Below are positions 32,309 to 41,038 of a DNA stretch of 62,518 nt, piece by piece (the first letter of the stretch is position 1; each line of letters begins with the position of its first letter). Source of the DNA: Clostridia bacterium (GTDB taxonomy: Bacteria; Bacillota; Clostridia; Christensenellales; Aristaeellaceae); contig JAFQQT010000057.1 of the NCBI GenBank assembly GCA_017410455.1, positions 1 to 62,518 on the forward strand, read 5' to 3'. Under the pieces are notes generated by a model. It had not been told where the DNA came from, did no database searches, and saw only the letters and a list, made by a program, of their open reading frames with translations. The position numbers and the translations under genes were made by a program.

Positions 32309-35149
32309 TCAGCTCAGGGAGCTGAGGTAGCGGGCGACGTCGAGGGTGTATTCCTCGCCGGCCTTCATCTCGGTGGGGAAAATGTTGTTCAGGCCGCCGC
32401 GGGTGTTCCAGTTGACATTGCCCACCGTGGGCTTGAGTTTGATATCGATCCGGATATGGCCGGGCTTCAGCTTCCGGAGCACGTAGCTCTCCCCGTTGCC
32501 GATCTGGAACAGCTCCTGGCCTTCCACGCGGACGCAGATCTTGCGCGACGCATAGGAGGGAAGCAGCGAACGCCTGATGTGCAGGGTCGCATACTGGGCG
32601 GGGTCGCCCGCCGGTTGCCGGGGCGCGGGGGCAGGGGCAGGAGCCGGAACCGAGGCCGGGGCGGCGGGCCGGGGCGCGTCCAGCAGCTCAGAGCGCAGGC
32701 TGTTCTGCTGGGCATACTGGTGGGCGAAGGTCTGGCTGTACACACGCAGGGTGAGGCCGGGGCAGAGGTCAAAGGCCCATTCGCCGATGCTGGTCACGCC
32801 GGCGTGGAGGGTCACGCTCTTCAGGCTGGTGCAGCCGCGGAACGCGCACGGGCCGATGGCCTTCACATCCTCCGGGAGTGTGAACTCCGGGGCCGTCAGG
32901 CCGGCGGGGCAGCACACCAGCGTGCCGTCGCGGGTCATGAGCGTGCCGTTGCGGGCGATGTATACCGGGTTGGCGGCGGAGATGACGAAGGTGTGCAGCG
33001 CCGTGCAGCCCATGAAGGGGTTGCCGGTGATGCTGCTCAGGCTGGCGGGGAGGTGGATGCGCTCCAGGCTGGTGCAGTTCATGAAGGCCTGCTTGCCCAG
33101 GTGCATCACGCCCTCGGGGAGGATCACCCGCTTCAGGGCTTTGCAGCCCATGAAAGCACAATCGTCGATGCTGGCCAGGGTGGTGGGGAGGCTGACGCCC
33201 GTCAGGCTGCTGCAGCCATGGAAGACCCAGTCGCCCAGATCCGTCACGCCCTCGGGGAGGGTGATGCCTGTCAGCGCGGTGCAGTCCTTGAACGCGCCAT
33301 CCCCGATGCTCCTCACGCTCCCGGGAATGACGATGGCCGTCAGCGCACGGCAGCCATCAAAGGCGCGATTCCCGATGCGCGTAAGCCCCTGGGGGAGTTC
33401 CAGATGGGTGATTGTGGAGGCCGTGGAACGGCTGACGTCCCAGTTCATCTCGATGGGGCGGCCTGCGGCCAGGCCGTAGTCGGCAATGGCGACCACCGGC
33501 TTGCCGCCGATGGCAGCGGGGATGGTCACATCGCCGCCGGGGCCGGTGTAGTCGGTGATGGCCAGGCCGCCGGGGGCCGGCGCGGTGACGAAGTCCATCT
33601 CCGGCGTGTGGGTGGAGATGGCTTCAAAGGGGAAGCTGTTTTCCAGCGCATACTGCTGGGCAGGGGTGTTCTCGTGGGCGCGGATGGCGAGGGCAGCACA
33701 GCCGCTGAAGGCGCCCCGGGCGATGAAGCGCACCGTATCCGGGAAGGTCACGCGGCGCAGGGCGAGGCAGCCTGCAAAGGCGTTCTGCCAGGCCGCGAGG
33801 GTGCCCTCGGATACTTCGAATTCCTCCTCCGTCAGTCCGGCAGGGTAGCAGACCAGCGCGTTGCCGGTGGTGTACAGCACGCTGCCGCGCAGGGAGAAGC
33901 TGGTGTTGCCCGGCGCGAGCAGCAGGGTTTTCAGCGCCGTGCAGGAGCCGAAGGCGCCCTGGGCGATGCTGGTGAGGCTGGCGGGGAGCTGCACGAAACG
34001 CAGGCCCGGGCAGTTCCAGAAGGCGGAGGCGGCCACGCGGCGCACGCCCTCGGGGATGTTCACCGCGGCGATGGTGGCATTGTCGCGGAAGGCGTTTTCG
34101 CCGATTTCCACCACCGGCTGGTCGTTGATGAAGGCGGGGATCTCCAGGTTTCCGCCGGGGCCGTTGTAGCTGGTGATGCACAGGCCGCCCTCCGCCGGCT
34201 CGGTGGTATAGGGACCCTGGGGCTTGCGTGAGGTGCAGTAGGTCCTGAGCACCCGGATCAGGCTGTCATGGGCGGTGGGGCCGTCCATGGTGATGCCCTG
34301 CAGCTTGCGCACGGCGAACTCCTGCGGCAGCAGGGAAGCCTTCATACCGCCATAGAACAGCGGCCGCAGCGCCCGCTGAGCCGGCCGCAGGGGATCGGCG
34401 TCCTTTTCCATCTGCGCCATGAAGCGCTGCCACTCGCTCTTGACCCAGCAGCTGTTGAGATAATCCGGGTCGGAGCAGATCACCAGCATCACCCGGGAGG
34501 TCTGCAGGGCATAGGTGATGCCGGCGCCGTAATTTGAGCCGAGCACGCCCTGCAGCTCCCTGGGGGCAAAGAATACGTTGAAGCCCTGGTTGGTCAGGTA
34601 GTGGTACAGCTGGGAGGCATGGTCGTAGTCATCGGTCTTCAGGCCGTTGGTGCCGGGCAGGGTGGTCTTGTGGCAGAGGAAAACGTCGTATGGCGGAACG
34701 TTCTCGGCCATCAGGCGGAGTTCGGCCTGCTCATTGTCCACATAGGCCGCGTCGGCCTCATACTGGCTGCGGATCTCCGGCGGGGCCAGGCGACAGGCCT
34801 GCTGGAAGTCCGAGGTGGACTGCATGGGCACGCGCCGGGGCCGGTGTACGATCAGGATCCGCTCCTGGCCGTCATCCCTGTCGATGGATTCCACGCCATA
34901 GTGGCACAGCAGGCGGCCCCAGAGGGCTTCGTGCTGATCGTCAAGCTCGGACAGCATGGTCTGATAGCACTGCTCGGCCTCGTCGAACTCCTTGTCCAGG
35001 CGCAGACGGGTGGCGCGGTTGAGCTTTTCCACCCTGGGGGTCTGGGGGCGGCTGTTGCTGGTGCTGCAGCCGGGGCAGTTGATGAGATTCTGGCCGTCAC
35101 GGAGCTCCAGCTCCCGGCCGCAGGTGCGGCAGATGATGATGGTGGACAT
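32309..35149 (-). CDS. Zinc-ribbon / TIR / leucine-rich-repeat protein
   Basis: A 946-residue cytoplasmic protein. Order: zinc ribbon (CRTCG and CPGC, residues 7-28); TPR-like helical region with FDEAEQCYQTML (about 40-150); TIR domain (about 152-300) with YDVFLCHK, FNVFFAPREL and VMLVICSDPDYLNSCWVKSE; BspA-type leucine-rich repeats (about 315-860, for example SLTSIAQGAFGSCTAL); Pro/Ala linker; and a ~70-residue beta-rich end. TIR domains sense or hydrolyse NAD+ in immune systems. Related clostridial TIRs carry YEPYI at the glutamate site; here it reads YGAGI (Gly208), so NADase activity is doubtful. The start is set by GCAGGAGGTTCATCC; a frame extending to 35554 is rejected. Function unknown; possible defence or signalling role. 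Confidence 0.85.
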   Translation of the reverse strand: MSTIIICRTCGRELELRDGQNLINCPGCSTSNSRPQTPRVEKLNRATRLRLDKEFDEAEQCYQTMLSELDDQHEALWGRLLCHYGVESIDRDDGQERILIVHRPRRVPMQSTSDFQQACRLAPPEIRSQYEADAAYVDNEQAELRLMAENVPPYDVFLCHKTTLPGTNGLKTDDYDHASQLYHYLTNQGFNVFFAPRELQGVLGSNYGAGITYALQTSRVMLVICSDPDYLNSCWVKSEWQRFMAQMEKDADPLRPAQRALRPLFYGGMKASLLPQEFAVRKLQGITMDGPTAHDSLIRVLRTYCTSRKPQGPYTTEPAEGGLCITSYNGPGGNLEIPAFINDQPVVEIGENAFRDNATIAAVNIPEGVRRVAASAFWNCPGLRFVQLPASLTSIAQGAFGSCTALKTLLLAPGNTSFSLRGSVLYTTGNALVCYPAGLTEEEFEVSEGTLAAWQNAFAGCLALRRVTFPDTVRFIARGAFSGCAALAIRAHENTPAQQYALENSFPFEAISTHTPEMDFVTAPAPGGLAITDYTGPGGDVTIPAAIGGKPVVAIADYGLAAGRPIEMNWDVSRSTASTITHLELPQGLTRIGNRAFDGCRALTAIVIPGSVRSIGDGAFKDCTALTGITLPEGVTDLGDWVFHGCSSLTGVSLPTTLASIDDCAFMGCKALKRVILPEGVMHLGKQAFMNCTSLERIHLPASLSSITGNPFMGCTALHTFVISAANPVYIARNGTLMTRDGTLVCCPAGLTAPEFTLPEDVKAIGPCAFRGCTSLKSVTLHAGVTSIGEWAFDLCPGLTLRVYSQTFAHQYAQQNSLRSELLDAPRPAAPASVPAPAPAPAPRQPAGDPAQYATLHIRRSLLPSYASRKICVRVEGQELFQIGNGESYVLRKLKPGHIRIDIKLKPTVGNVNWNTRGGLNNIFPTEMKAGEEYTLDVARYLSSLS

Positions 35150-35250
35150 GGATGAACCTCCTGCAGGGAGTGATGTGTGTATCAACGGAAAATCTCGTTC
35201 GGATTCTTTAAAAAATTCGACATGAAGGGCCATTTCTCCTCCCGTGGGAA

Positions 35251-35285
35251 GGAAAAAAGCCCTCCCCGACGGTGAGGAGGGCTTG
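35251..35285 (-). terminator. Intrinsic terminator
   Basis: On the minus strand AAGCCCTCC (35284-35276) pairs with GGAGGGCTT (35265-35257), followed by TTTTCC. It ends the gene at 35305-36126 before the TIR gene. Confidence 0.8.
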
Positions 35286-35304
35286 CGGCGGCCGCAGAGG
35301 ATGC

Positions 35305-36126
35305 TCATTGCACGAGCATCTGCTCGAATGCCAGCGGGTCGATTGCGAATCGGGTGAAAAAGTGGTTCAGGTCCGCTGTGGTTGTGGCGCCGCCATCGTG
35401 CACCATCAGCGCGAAGTAGATAAACGCCTGCGCTTCCGGGTCGCACAGGATCAGCCCCACGCGGGCGGACTCGATGTTGCGGTCGTCCGTTGCGGGTTCG
35501 CCTTCGTGGCGTTCGGCCTGCGTCCAGGTGTCCATGTCCGCTGCGATCAGCCACATCTCATACCGTGCATCGAAGGGGAAGAGCTGCGGCTCGCCATGCT
35601 GCGCAAGTCCGGCATAATGGGCGGCGAAGGCGGCCTCATCCGGCAGGGCGAATTCCAGATATGCCTCGCAGCCGGTGCTGTCAAACTTCTTGGCCTTGTA
35701 GCGCCAGACCGGGTCAGCAAAATCCGCCCCGATCTCCGCCGGGAAGAAGCTGTCGATGAAGGCCTGCGGGCGCTCGTTGTTGTAGTTGCCGGTGATGACG
35801 CGGTAGTCCGCGAGGGTGCCGGTTTCATAAACCTCGCCCGCCGGGAGCGTCAGGAGCAGGCTGCCCACCCACAGCATCACACACAGCACCATACCGCCCA
35901 CGGCCCGCAGCGCACCGCCGATCCAGCCCCAGCGGCGGATGCAAAGCACCAGCAGACACAGCGGCGCGCACAGCACCGTAAACACTGACCACAAAAGCAA
36001 TGCGCCCACATTCTTGCCAAAGCTGCGTTCCTTCCACAGAATCTCTTTGCCCATCAGCAAGCAGCAGCATACCAACGGCGCAGCAGACGTAATCAGCAGA
36101 AGTATCACGCCAATGATTTCTACCAT
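35305..36126 (-). CDS. Membrane protein with a large soluble domain, unknown
   Basis: A 273-residue protein. The N-terminal ~95 residues hold three hydrophobic helices (about 5-24, 40-64 and 70-95, including VLLLITSAAPLVCCCLLMG). A soluble C-terminal domain of ~170 residues follows, with features such as VITGNYNNERPQAFIDSFFP and NHFFTRFAIDPLAFEQMLV. No family recognised. AAAGGAGGAGAGAAT precedes the ATG at 36126, so the longer frame to 36177 is rejected. It has its own terminator and is divergent from the aconitase gene. Confidence 0.65.
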   Translation of the reverse strand: MVEIIGVILLLITSAAPLVCCCLLMGKEILWKERSFGKNVGALLLWSVFTVLCAPLCLLVLCIRRWGWIGGALRAVGGMVLCVMLWVGSLLLTLPAGEVYETGTLADYRVITGNYNNERPQAFIDSFFPAEIGADFADPVWRYKAKKFDSTGCEAYLEFALPDEAAFAAHYAGLAQHGEPQLFPFDARYEMWLIAADMDTWTQAERHEGEPATDDRNIESARVGLILCDPEAQAFIYFALMVHDGGATTTADLNHFFTRFAIDPLAFEQMLVQ

Positions 36127-36259
36127 ATTCTCTCCTCCTTTGCAGGCTTCACCAATATGTACGCAGCCGAATGCCAAAACGTTTCATTTCCTTTCTTCGC
36201 CATCCGCTGCGCCATCCCTGCTCCCGGGGTATTTCCTATGTTTTTTCGCCCGGAATCGG

Positions 36260-36288
36260 TTGACGCGCCCCGGTCCATGGGCTATGAT
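36260..36288 (+). promoter_or_regulatory. Aconitase promoter
   Basis: -35 TTGACG (36260-36265), 17-base spacer, -10 TATGAT (36283-36288). The transcript start would be ~30 bases before the aconitase ATG. Confidence 0.7.
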
Positions 36289-36325
36289 AGGAGGCGAATC
36301 GCATCAATTCAGGAGGAAACCCGTT

Positions 36326-38257
36326 ATGAACCTTACGCAGAAGATCCTCGCCGCGCATCTGCTCTCCGGCGAGCTTGTCCCCGGCACGGAAATCTCCATC
36401 CGCATCGACCAGACCCTCACCCAGGACTCCACCGGCACCATGGCCTACCTGCAGTTCGAGGCCATGGGCGTTGACCGCGTGAAGACGAAGAAGTCCGTCG
36501 CCTATATCGACCACAACACGCTGCAAACCGGCTTTGAAAACGCCGATGACCACCAGTACATCCAGTCCGTGGCCAAGAAGCACGGCATTTATTGCTCCAA
36601 GCCCGGCAACGGCATCTGCCATCAGGTGCAGCTGGAGCGCATCGGCGTACCCGGCTGGACGCTCCTGGGCAGCGACAGCCACACCCCCACCGGCGGCGGC
36701 ATCGGCATGCTGGCCATCGGCGCGGGCGGCCTGGACGTGGCGGTGGCCATGGGCGGCGGCGCATACTTCCTCAGCTGCCCCAAGGTGGTGGGTGTGAAGC
36801 TGACCGGCAAGCTGCCCTACGGCGTGGCCGCCAAGGACATCATCCTCGAAGTCCTGCGCCGCCTGACCGTCAAGGGCGGCGTGGGCAAGGTGATGGAGTA
36901 CATCGGCGACGGCGTGGCCTCCCTGACTGTCCCTGAGCGCGCCACCATCACCAACATGGGCGCGGAGCTGGGCGCGACCACCTCCATCTTCCCCTCCGAC
37001 GACGTGACCCGCGCGTTCCTGAAGGCGCAGGGCCGCGAGCAGGACTGGACGGAGCTGAAGCCCGACGCCGACGCCGCCTATGACGAAATGGTGGAGATCG
37101 ACCTGAACACCCTGGTGCCCCTGGTGGCCAAGCCCCACATGCCCGACATCGTGGAGACCGTGGAGCAGTGCGGCCCCATCAAGGTGGATCAGGTGTTCAT
37201 CGGCTCCTGCACCAACTCCTCCTACACCGATATGATGCGCGTGGCCCGGATTTTGAAGGGCAAGTCCGTGCACCCCGACGTGAGCCTGGTCATCGGCCCC
37301 GGCTCCAAGCAGGTGCTGACCATGCTGGCCCGCAACGGCGCCCTGGCGGACATGATCGCCGCCGGCGCGCGCATCCTTGAATCCGCCTGCGGCCCCTGCA
37401 TCGGCATGGGTCAGGCGCCCAAGAGCAACGCCATTTCCGTGCGCACCAACAACCGCAACTTCTTTGGCCGCAGCGGCACCAAGAGCGCGGGCATCTACCT
37501 CGTCTCCTGCGAGACGGCCGCCGTCACCGCCCTCACCGGCGTGCTGACCGATCCCCGGTGCCTGGACATCGACCTGGACGTGGAGCTGCCCGAGCAGTTT
37601 GACGTCAACGACAACCTCATCATCCCCCCCGTGGCTCCCGGCGCGGAGGACACGGTGGAGGTCGTGCGCGGCCCCAACATCAAGCCCTTCCCCATGGGCA
37701 AGGCCCTGCCTGCGGACGTCTCCGGCAAGGTGCTGCTGAAGATGGAGGACAACATCACCACCGACCACATCGCCCCCTCGGACGCGAAGCTCCTGCCCTT
37801 CCGCTCCAACGTGCCCTACCTGAGCGACTTCTGCCTGACCCCCGTGGACAAGGATTTCCCGGCCCGCGCCAAGGCGGAGGGCGGCGGCATCCTGGTGGCC
37901 GGCAGCAACTACGGCCAGGGCTCCAGCCGTGAGCATGCGGCGCTGGTGCCCCTGTACCTGGGCATCCGCGCGGTCATCGCCAAGTCCTTCGCCCGCATCC
38001 ATCAGGCGAACCTGATCAACAACGGCATCCTGCCCATGACCTTCGCCAACGAGGCGGACTACGACCGCATTGACTTCGGCGACGAGCTGACCCTCCCCGG
38101 CGTGCGCGCTTTGGTGGAATCCGGCAGCGAGGAATTCGTGCTGCACAACGCCACAAAGAACGAGGACTACAAGGTGCTCCTGCCCCTCACCGAGCGCCAG
38201 AAGGGCTGCATCCTCTGCGGCGGTCTGCTGAACTATACGCGTGAGAGCAGCAAGTAA
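36326..38257 (+). CDS. acnA: Aconitate hydratase (643-residue bacterial type)
   Basis: An iron-sulfur dehydratase that interconverts citrate and isocitrate. The three cluster-binding cysteines are visible in GSCTNSS and ACGPCIGMG; the substrate region includes LGSDSHTPTGGGIGML and NITTDHIAPSDAK, and the swivel domain contains SNYGQGSSREHAAL. At 643 residues it matches the shorter putative-aconitase group found in Clostridia rather than the ~890-residue AcnA; homoaconitase activity cannot be excluded. AGGAGGAAACCCGTT precedes the ATG. It has its own promoter and terminator; no citrate synthase or isocitrate dehydrogenase is adjacent. Confidence 0.93.
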   Translation: MNLTQKILAAHLLSGELVPGTEISIRIDQTLTQDSTGTMAYLQFEAMGVDRVKTKKSVAYIDHNTLQTGFENADDHQYIQSVAKKHGIYCSKPGNGICHQVQLERIGVPGWTLLGSDSHTPTGGGIGMLAIGAGGLDVAVAMGGGAYFLSCPKVVGVKLTGKLPYGVAAKDIILEVLRRLTVKGGVGKVMEYIGDGVASLTVPERATITNMGAELGATTSIFPSDDVTRAFLKAQGREQDWTELKPDADAAYDEMVEIDLNTLVPLVAKPHMPDIVETVEQCGPIKVDQVFIGSCTNSSYTDMMRVARILKGKSVHPDVSLVIGPGSKQVLTMLARNGALADMIAAGARILESACGPCIGMGQAPKSNAISVRTNNRNFFGRSGTKSAGIYLVSCETAAVTALTGVLTDPRCLDIDLDVELPEQFDVNDNLIIPPVAPGAEDTVEVVRGPNIKPFPMGKALPADVSGKVLLKMEDNITTDHIAPSDAKLLPFRSNVPYLSDFCLTPVDKDFPARAKAEGGGILVAGSNYGQGSSREHAALVPLYLGIRAVIAKSFARIHQANLINNGILPMTFANEADYDRIDFGDELTLPGVRALVESGSEEFVLHNATKNEDYKVLLPLTERQKGCILCGGLLNYTRESSK

Positions 38258-38269
38258 GAGAATATGAAA

Positions 38270-38312
38270 ATGCGCCTCCCCTGACCTGTCATGGCCCGGG
38301 GAGGCGCGTTTG
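38270..38312. terminator. Terminator-like palindrome, family member 3
   Basis: GCGCCTCCCC (38272-38281) is perfectly complementary to GGGGAGGCGC (38298-38307), then GTTTGTG; the loop is TGACCTGTCATGGCCC. It lies between convergent genes and is related to 9694-9728 and 23027-23067. Confidence 0.8.
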
Positions 38313-38333
38313 TGTTATGCGGTTGTGCTGGGC

Positions 38334-39506
38334 TTACTCCAGCGCGTCCTCCACGCCGTTGTCGTTGCGGTCGCAGGCGCGGCAGAAGGGGTCGGCTTCG
38401 CTGCGGGTGATGTAGGGGCAGGTGCCGTCCTTGCCCTGGCAGGGGTAGGTGGGGGAATCCGGAATGGGGGATTCGGGATCCGGAATCTCCGTGGTGGGTT
38501 CAGCGGTGGCCTCCGGTGCAGAGGTGGCTGTGGCAGCTTCGGTGGCGGTGGCCTCCGGCGCGGGGGTCGCGGTGACCTCCGGCGTGGCGGTGGCTTCGGG
38601 TTCTGCTGTGGGGGTGGGCGTTGCCACGGGTGCGGGGGTTGCCGTGGGGGCAGGCGTTGCGGTGGGCGCGGGGGTGGGCTCCGCTGTGGGGGCAGGCGTT
38701 GCCGTGGCGGTGACCTCCTCAGGCACCCAGGGCATCAGGAAGCAATGGACGTAGTAGGTATACTTGTTGCTGGCGCCGTCGGAGGGCTTGGCGGTGGGGA
38801 TGGAGTAATCCACATAGGTGCTCTCGGGCAGGGTGCGCTCGCTTTCGGGGATGACGGTGAGGTTGGTGGACTTGCGGTTGTTGGTGTTGATGGTGGCGTT
38901 CATGTCGTAGTCGCGGATGTACATCTTCACCCGGTTGGACATGTTGCCCTCCAGGGTGGTGATGCGGTAGCGGCCGCCGCCCAGGTCGATCACGTCATAC
39001 ACCAGGCCCACGTGGATGGTCTTGTTGTAGGAGCAGCCGTAAACCAGGATGTAGCCCGGCTGGGGGATCATGGTGGTGCGGTTCATGCGCTGATAGGCGC
39101 GCAGGAGCTTGCCCACGCCGGCCTCCTGAACGTGCATCACGCCCTCCACGGGGTAGAAGCCCTCTGCGGTGTCGTTCGAGGTGTCCAGGAAGTGCTCGAT
39201 CTCATACTGGGGCACGCCGGCCTCCATCATGCACCAGGTGATGTACCCGGCGCACCAGCCGAAGCTGACGCCCTTGCCGCGCCACTCGGTGTACTTGTTG
39301 GTGCGCGAGAGGGTCTTGCCGGCCAGTTCCTCCCACTCGGCGTAGGCGATGTCCAGCATATCGCGGATGATCTGCGGGGGCTCGGCGGGGGTCTGGCGGA
39401 TGACCACCGGGGACGGGGTGGGCGTGGAAGCTGCCTGTGCGGCGGGCAGCACTGCCAGCATGAGCAGCAGCGTCAGGCTGAGCAGGCGCATCATTCGCTT
39501 CATCAT
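38334..39506 (-). CDS. Secreted CHAP-like protein with long Thr/Pro/Ala linker
   Basis: A 390-residue exported protein: signal peptide (LLSLTLLLMLAVLPAAQA); CHAP-like domain (about residues 50-190) with the likely catalytic Cys in GWCAGYITWCM and His in TIHVGLVYDVI; then a ~90-residue TPAPTATPAPTA-type linker (about 270-360) and a Cys-rich end with a calcium-loop-like DRNDNGVEDALE. CHAP enzymes are cysteine amidases or peptidases of the cell wall, so peptidoglycan turnover is likely. GAAAGGAGATACCCG precedes the two adjacent ATGs. It is convergent with aconitase across a shared terminator. Confidence 0.8.
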   Translation of the reverse strand: MMKRMMRLLSLTLLLMLAVLPAAQAASTPTPSPVVIRQTPAEPPQIIRDMLDIAYAEWEELAGKTLSRTNKYTEWRGKGVSFGWCAGYITWCMMEAGVPQYEIEHFLDTSNDTAEGFYPVEGVMHVQEAGVGKLLRAYQRMNRTTMIPQPGYILVYGCSYNKTIHVGLVYDVIDLGGGRYRITTLEGNMSNRVKMYIRDYDMNATINTNNRKSTNLTVIPESERTLPESTYVDYSIPTAKPSDGASNKYTYYVHCFLMPWVPEEVTATATPAPTAEPTPAPTATPAPTATPAPVATPTPTAEPEATATPEVTATPAPEATATEAATATSAPEATAEPTTEIPDPESPIPDSPTYPCQGKDGTCPYITRSEADPFCRACDRNDNGVEDALE

Positions 39507-39651
39507 CGGGTATCTCCTTTCGCGGGTCGCAGGGCTGCGCCCGGGTTACGGTTGATCTGCATACCCTTCTATGATACCACGTTCCCGGGCAAAAGGGAAG
39601 CCATCGCGCAGCATTTTACATCCGGGCCGCCGGATTTCTTTCTCCGCCGTC

Positions 39652-39680
39652 TTGAACTGCCGGGTGGAAAATGGTATACT
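39652..39680 (+). promoter_or_regulatory. Promoter of the coiled-coil gene pair
   Basis: -35 TTGAAC (39652-39657), 17-base spacer, -10 TATACT (39675-39680), 89 bases before the ATG at 39769. Confidence 0.65.
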
Positions 39681-39768
39681 GACAGCAAGCGAAAAGAATG
39701 CGCCGGGGGATGTGAAAGCAGCGCTCCGCCAGCGTTGTAGAGCATGAAACGGGAAAGGAGGGCCGGCC

Positions 39769-41010
39769 ATGACTGCCCTTGAAATGTACAGGGAGGACCT
39801 CGCTGTCCGCCGCGATGCTGAGAACCGCACGCCCAGGCAGGAGTACTTCATCCGCCTGAGGGATACGCTGCACCAGGAGCTGGCCGTGGATGGCCGCAGC
39901 GAATTCCTGGAGGAGATGATCTCCGGGTGTACGGGCGCGGCCCTGCCTGCGCTGGAGTTTGCGGTGCTGCGGGAGTGCTTCGCCGCCATCGTGGATGGCC
40001 GCCGCATGAAGGACGCCTCGCAGCATGTGCCCCATATCCTCCGGGGCCCGGACGCTCCGCTGACCTGGGCGGAAATGGAGAAGCACCCGGGCTTCCGCGT
40101 GGACGACGCGCAGATGCCCGAGATGCTCCTGCGGCTGCGCAACATCAGCTGGCAGCTGGTGTCGGCGCGGGATCAGACCCCCGCGGTGATGGCCGAACGC
40201 GCTGTCAGCCGCGAGATCGCCGGCCTGCGGGCCGTCAACCGCGCACTGGAGGAGGATAACCGCGCCCTGCGCACCGAGCGGGACGAGCTCCTGGAGCGCG
40301 TGACGGTGCTGGAGGAGGGCGTGATCACCAGGCAGCTGCAGAACAAGATCGATGCGCGGCGCTATCAGATGGAGAGCGATCTGGCCGCTGAGATGGCCCT
40401 GAAGCGCGCGCAGGCCGAGCAGGAGATGCACAGCGCCCTCATGCAGGCTGCGCAGCAGGAACAGCAGGGCCGGGAGGCAGCCCGCCGCGAGGCCATGCAG
40501 GAGGACGCCCGCCGGGCTGCCGCCTGCGCCGCCCATACCCGCGAGCTGCTGGAAACGCTGGATGAGCGCCTGCAGGAATACCGCAAGCGCCTGGCGGAGG
40601 CGGATTATCACTTCCTCGCGCAGGCCTATGCAGGGCTGCTGGCCACCACCAGCCGGGAGACGCCCGCTCTGGTGGGGCAGGCGCAGGCCCACGGCGCGGA
40701 CGAGCAGTTCCTGCAGCAGCTGGCGGCCTTCTCCGCGCAGCTCAATGTGCAGATGAACCGGATGGAACAGGCGCTGCTGCAGCTGGGGCTGCAGGTGGTG
40801 TCGCCGGAGGCCGGCAGCGGATTTGACAGCCAGCAGCACAGCCCCGCCAACGCCACGGGCAGCGATGGCCCGGCGCAGGAGCAGGAGATCGCCTCGGTGG
40901 AGACCCCGGGGATGCAGACCATCGACGCGGACGGTCAGGCAAGCACCCTCCTGCGGCCGGTGGTGCGCACGAGGCGCAGGTCGGCGGCCTACATGAGCGA
41001 TGAGCAATAG
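39769..41010 (+). CDS. Coiled-coil protein A, unknown
   Basis: A 413-residue protein rich in Glu, Gln, Arg and Ala with no signal peptide or membrane helix. An N-terminal globular part (about residues 1-140, with LEFAVLRECFAAIVDGRR and ILRGPDAPLTWAEMEKHPG) precedes a long heptad-type coiled coil (about 145-285, for example ALEEDNRALRTERDELLER). The C-terminus is polar and probably disordered. GGGAAAGGAGGGCCGGCC precedes the ATG. The next gene, 28 bases on, is built the same way, and short stretches of their N-termini align (LW/LRECYEG or CFAA, then ITWPE/LTWAEME), so the two are likely paralogues or partners. No family recognised. Confidence 0.75.
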   Translation: MTALEMYREDLAVRRDAENRTPRQEYFIRLRDTLHQELAVDGRSEFLEEMISGCTGAALPALEFAVLRECFAAIVDGRRMKDASQHVPHILRGPDAPLTWAEMEKHPGFRVDDAQMPEMLLRLRNISWQLVSARDQTPAVMAERAVSREIAGLRAVNRALEEDNRALRTERDELLERVTVLEEGVITRQLQNKIDARRYQMESDLAAEMALKRAQAEQEMHSALMQAAQQEQQGREAARREAMQEDARRAAACAAHTRELLETLDERLQEYRKRLAEADYHFLAQAYAGLLATTSRETPALVGQAQAHGADEQFLQQLAAFSAQLNVQMNRMEQALLQLGLQVVSPEAGSGFDSQQHSPANATGSDGPAQEQEIASVETPGMQTIDADGQASTLLRPVVRTRRRSAAYMSDEQ

Positions 41011-41038
41011 GGATGACGAACATAAAGGAGACAGGACG

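Noticed and set aside
32309-35554. Longer start for the TIR/LRR gene (135 extra residues)
   Set aside because: The extension crosses a terminator and the end of the neighbouring gene; a good ribosome site precedes 35149.
36236-38146. 636-codon antisense frame over aconitase
   Set aside because: Aconitase is clearly coding on the other strand with all active-site cysteines.
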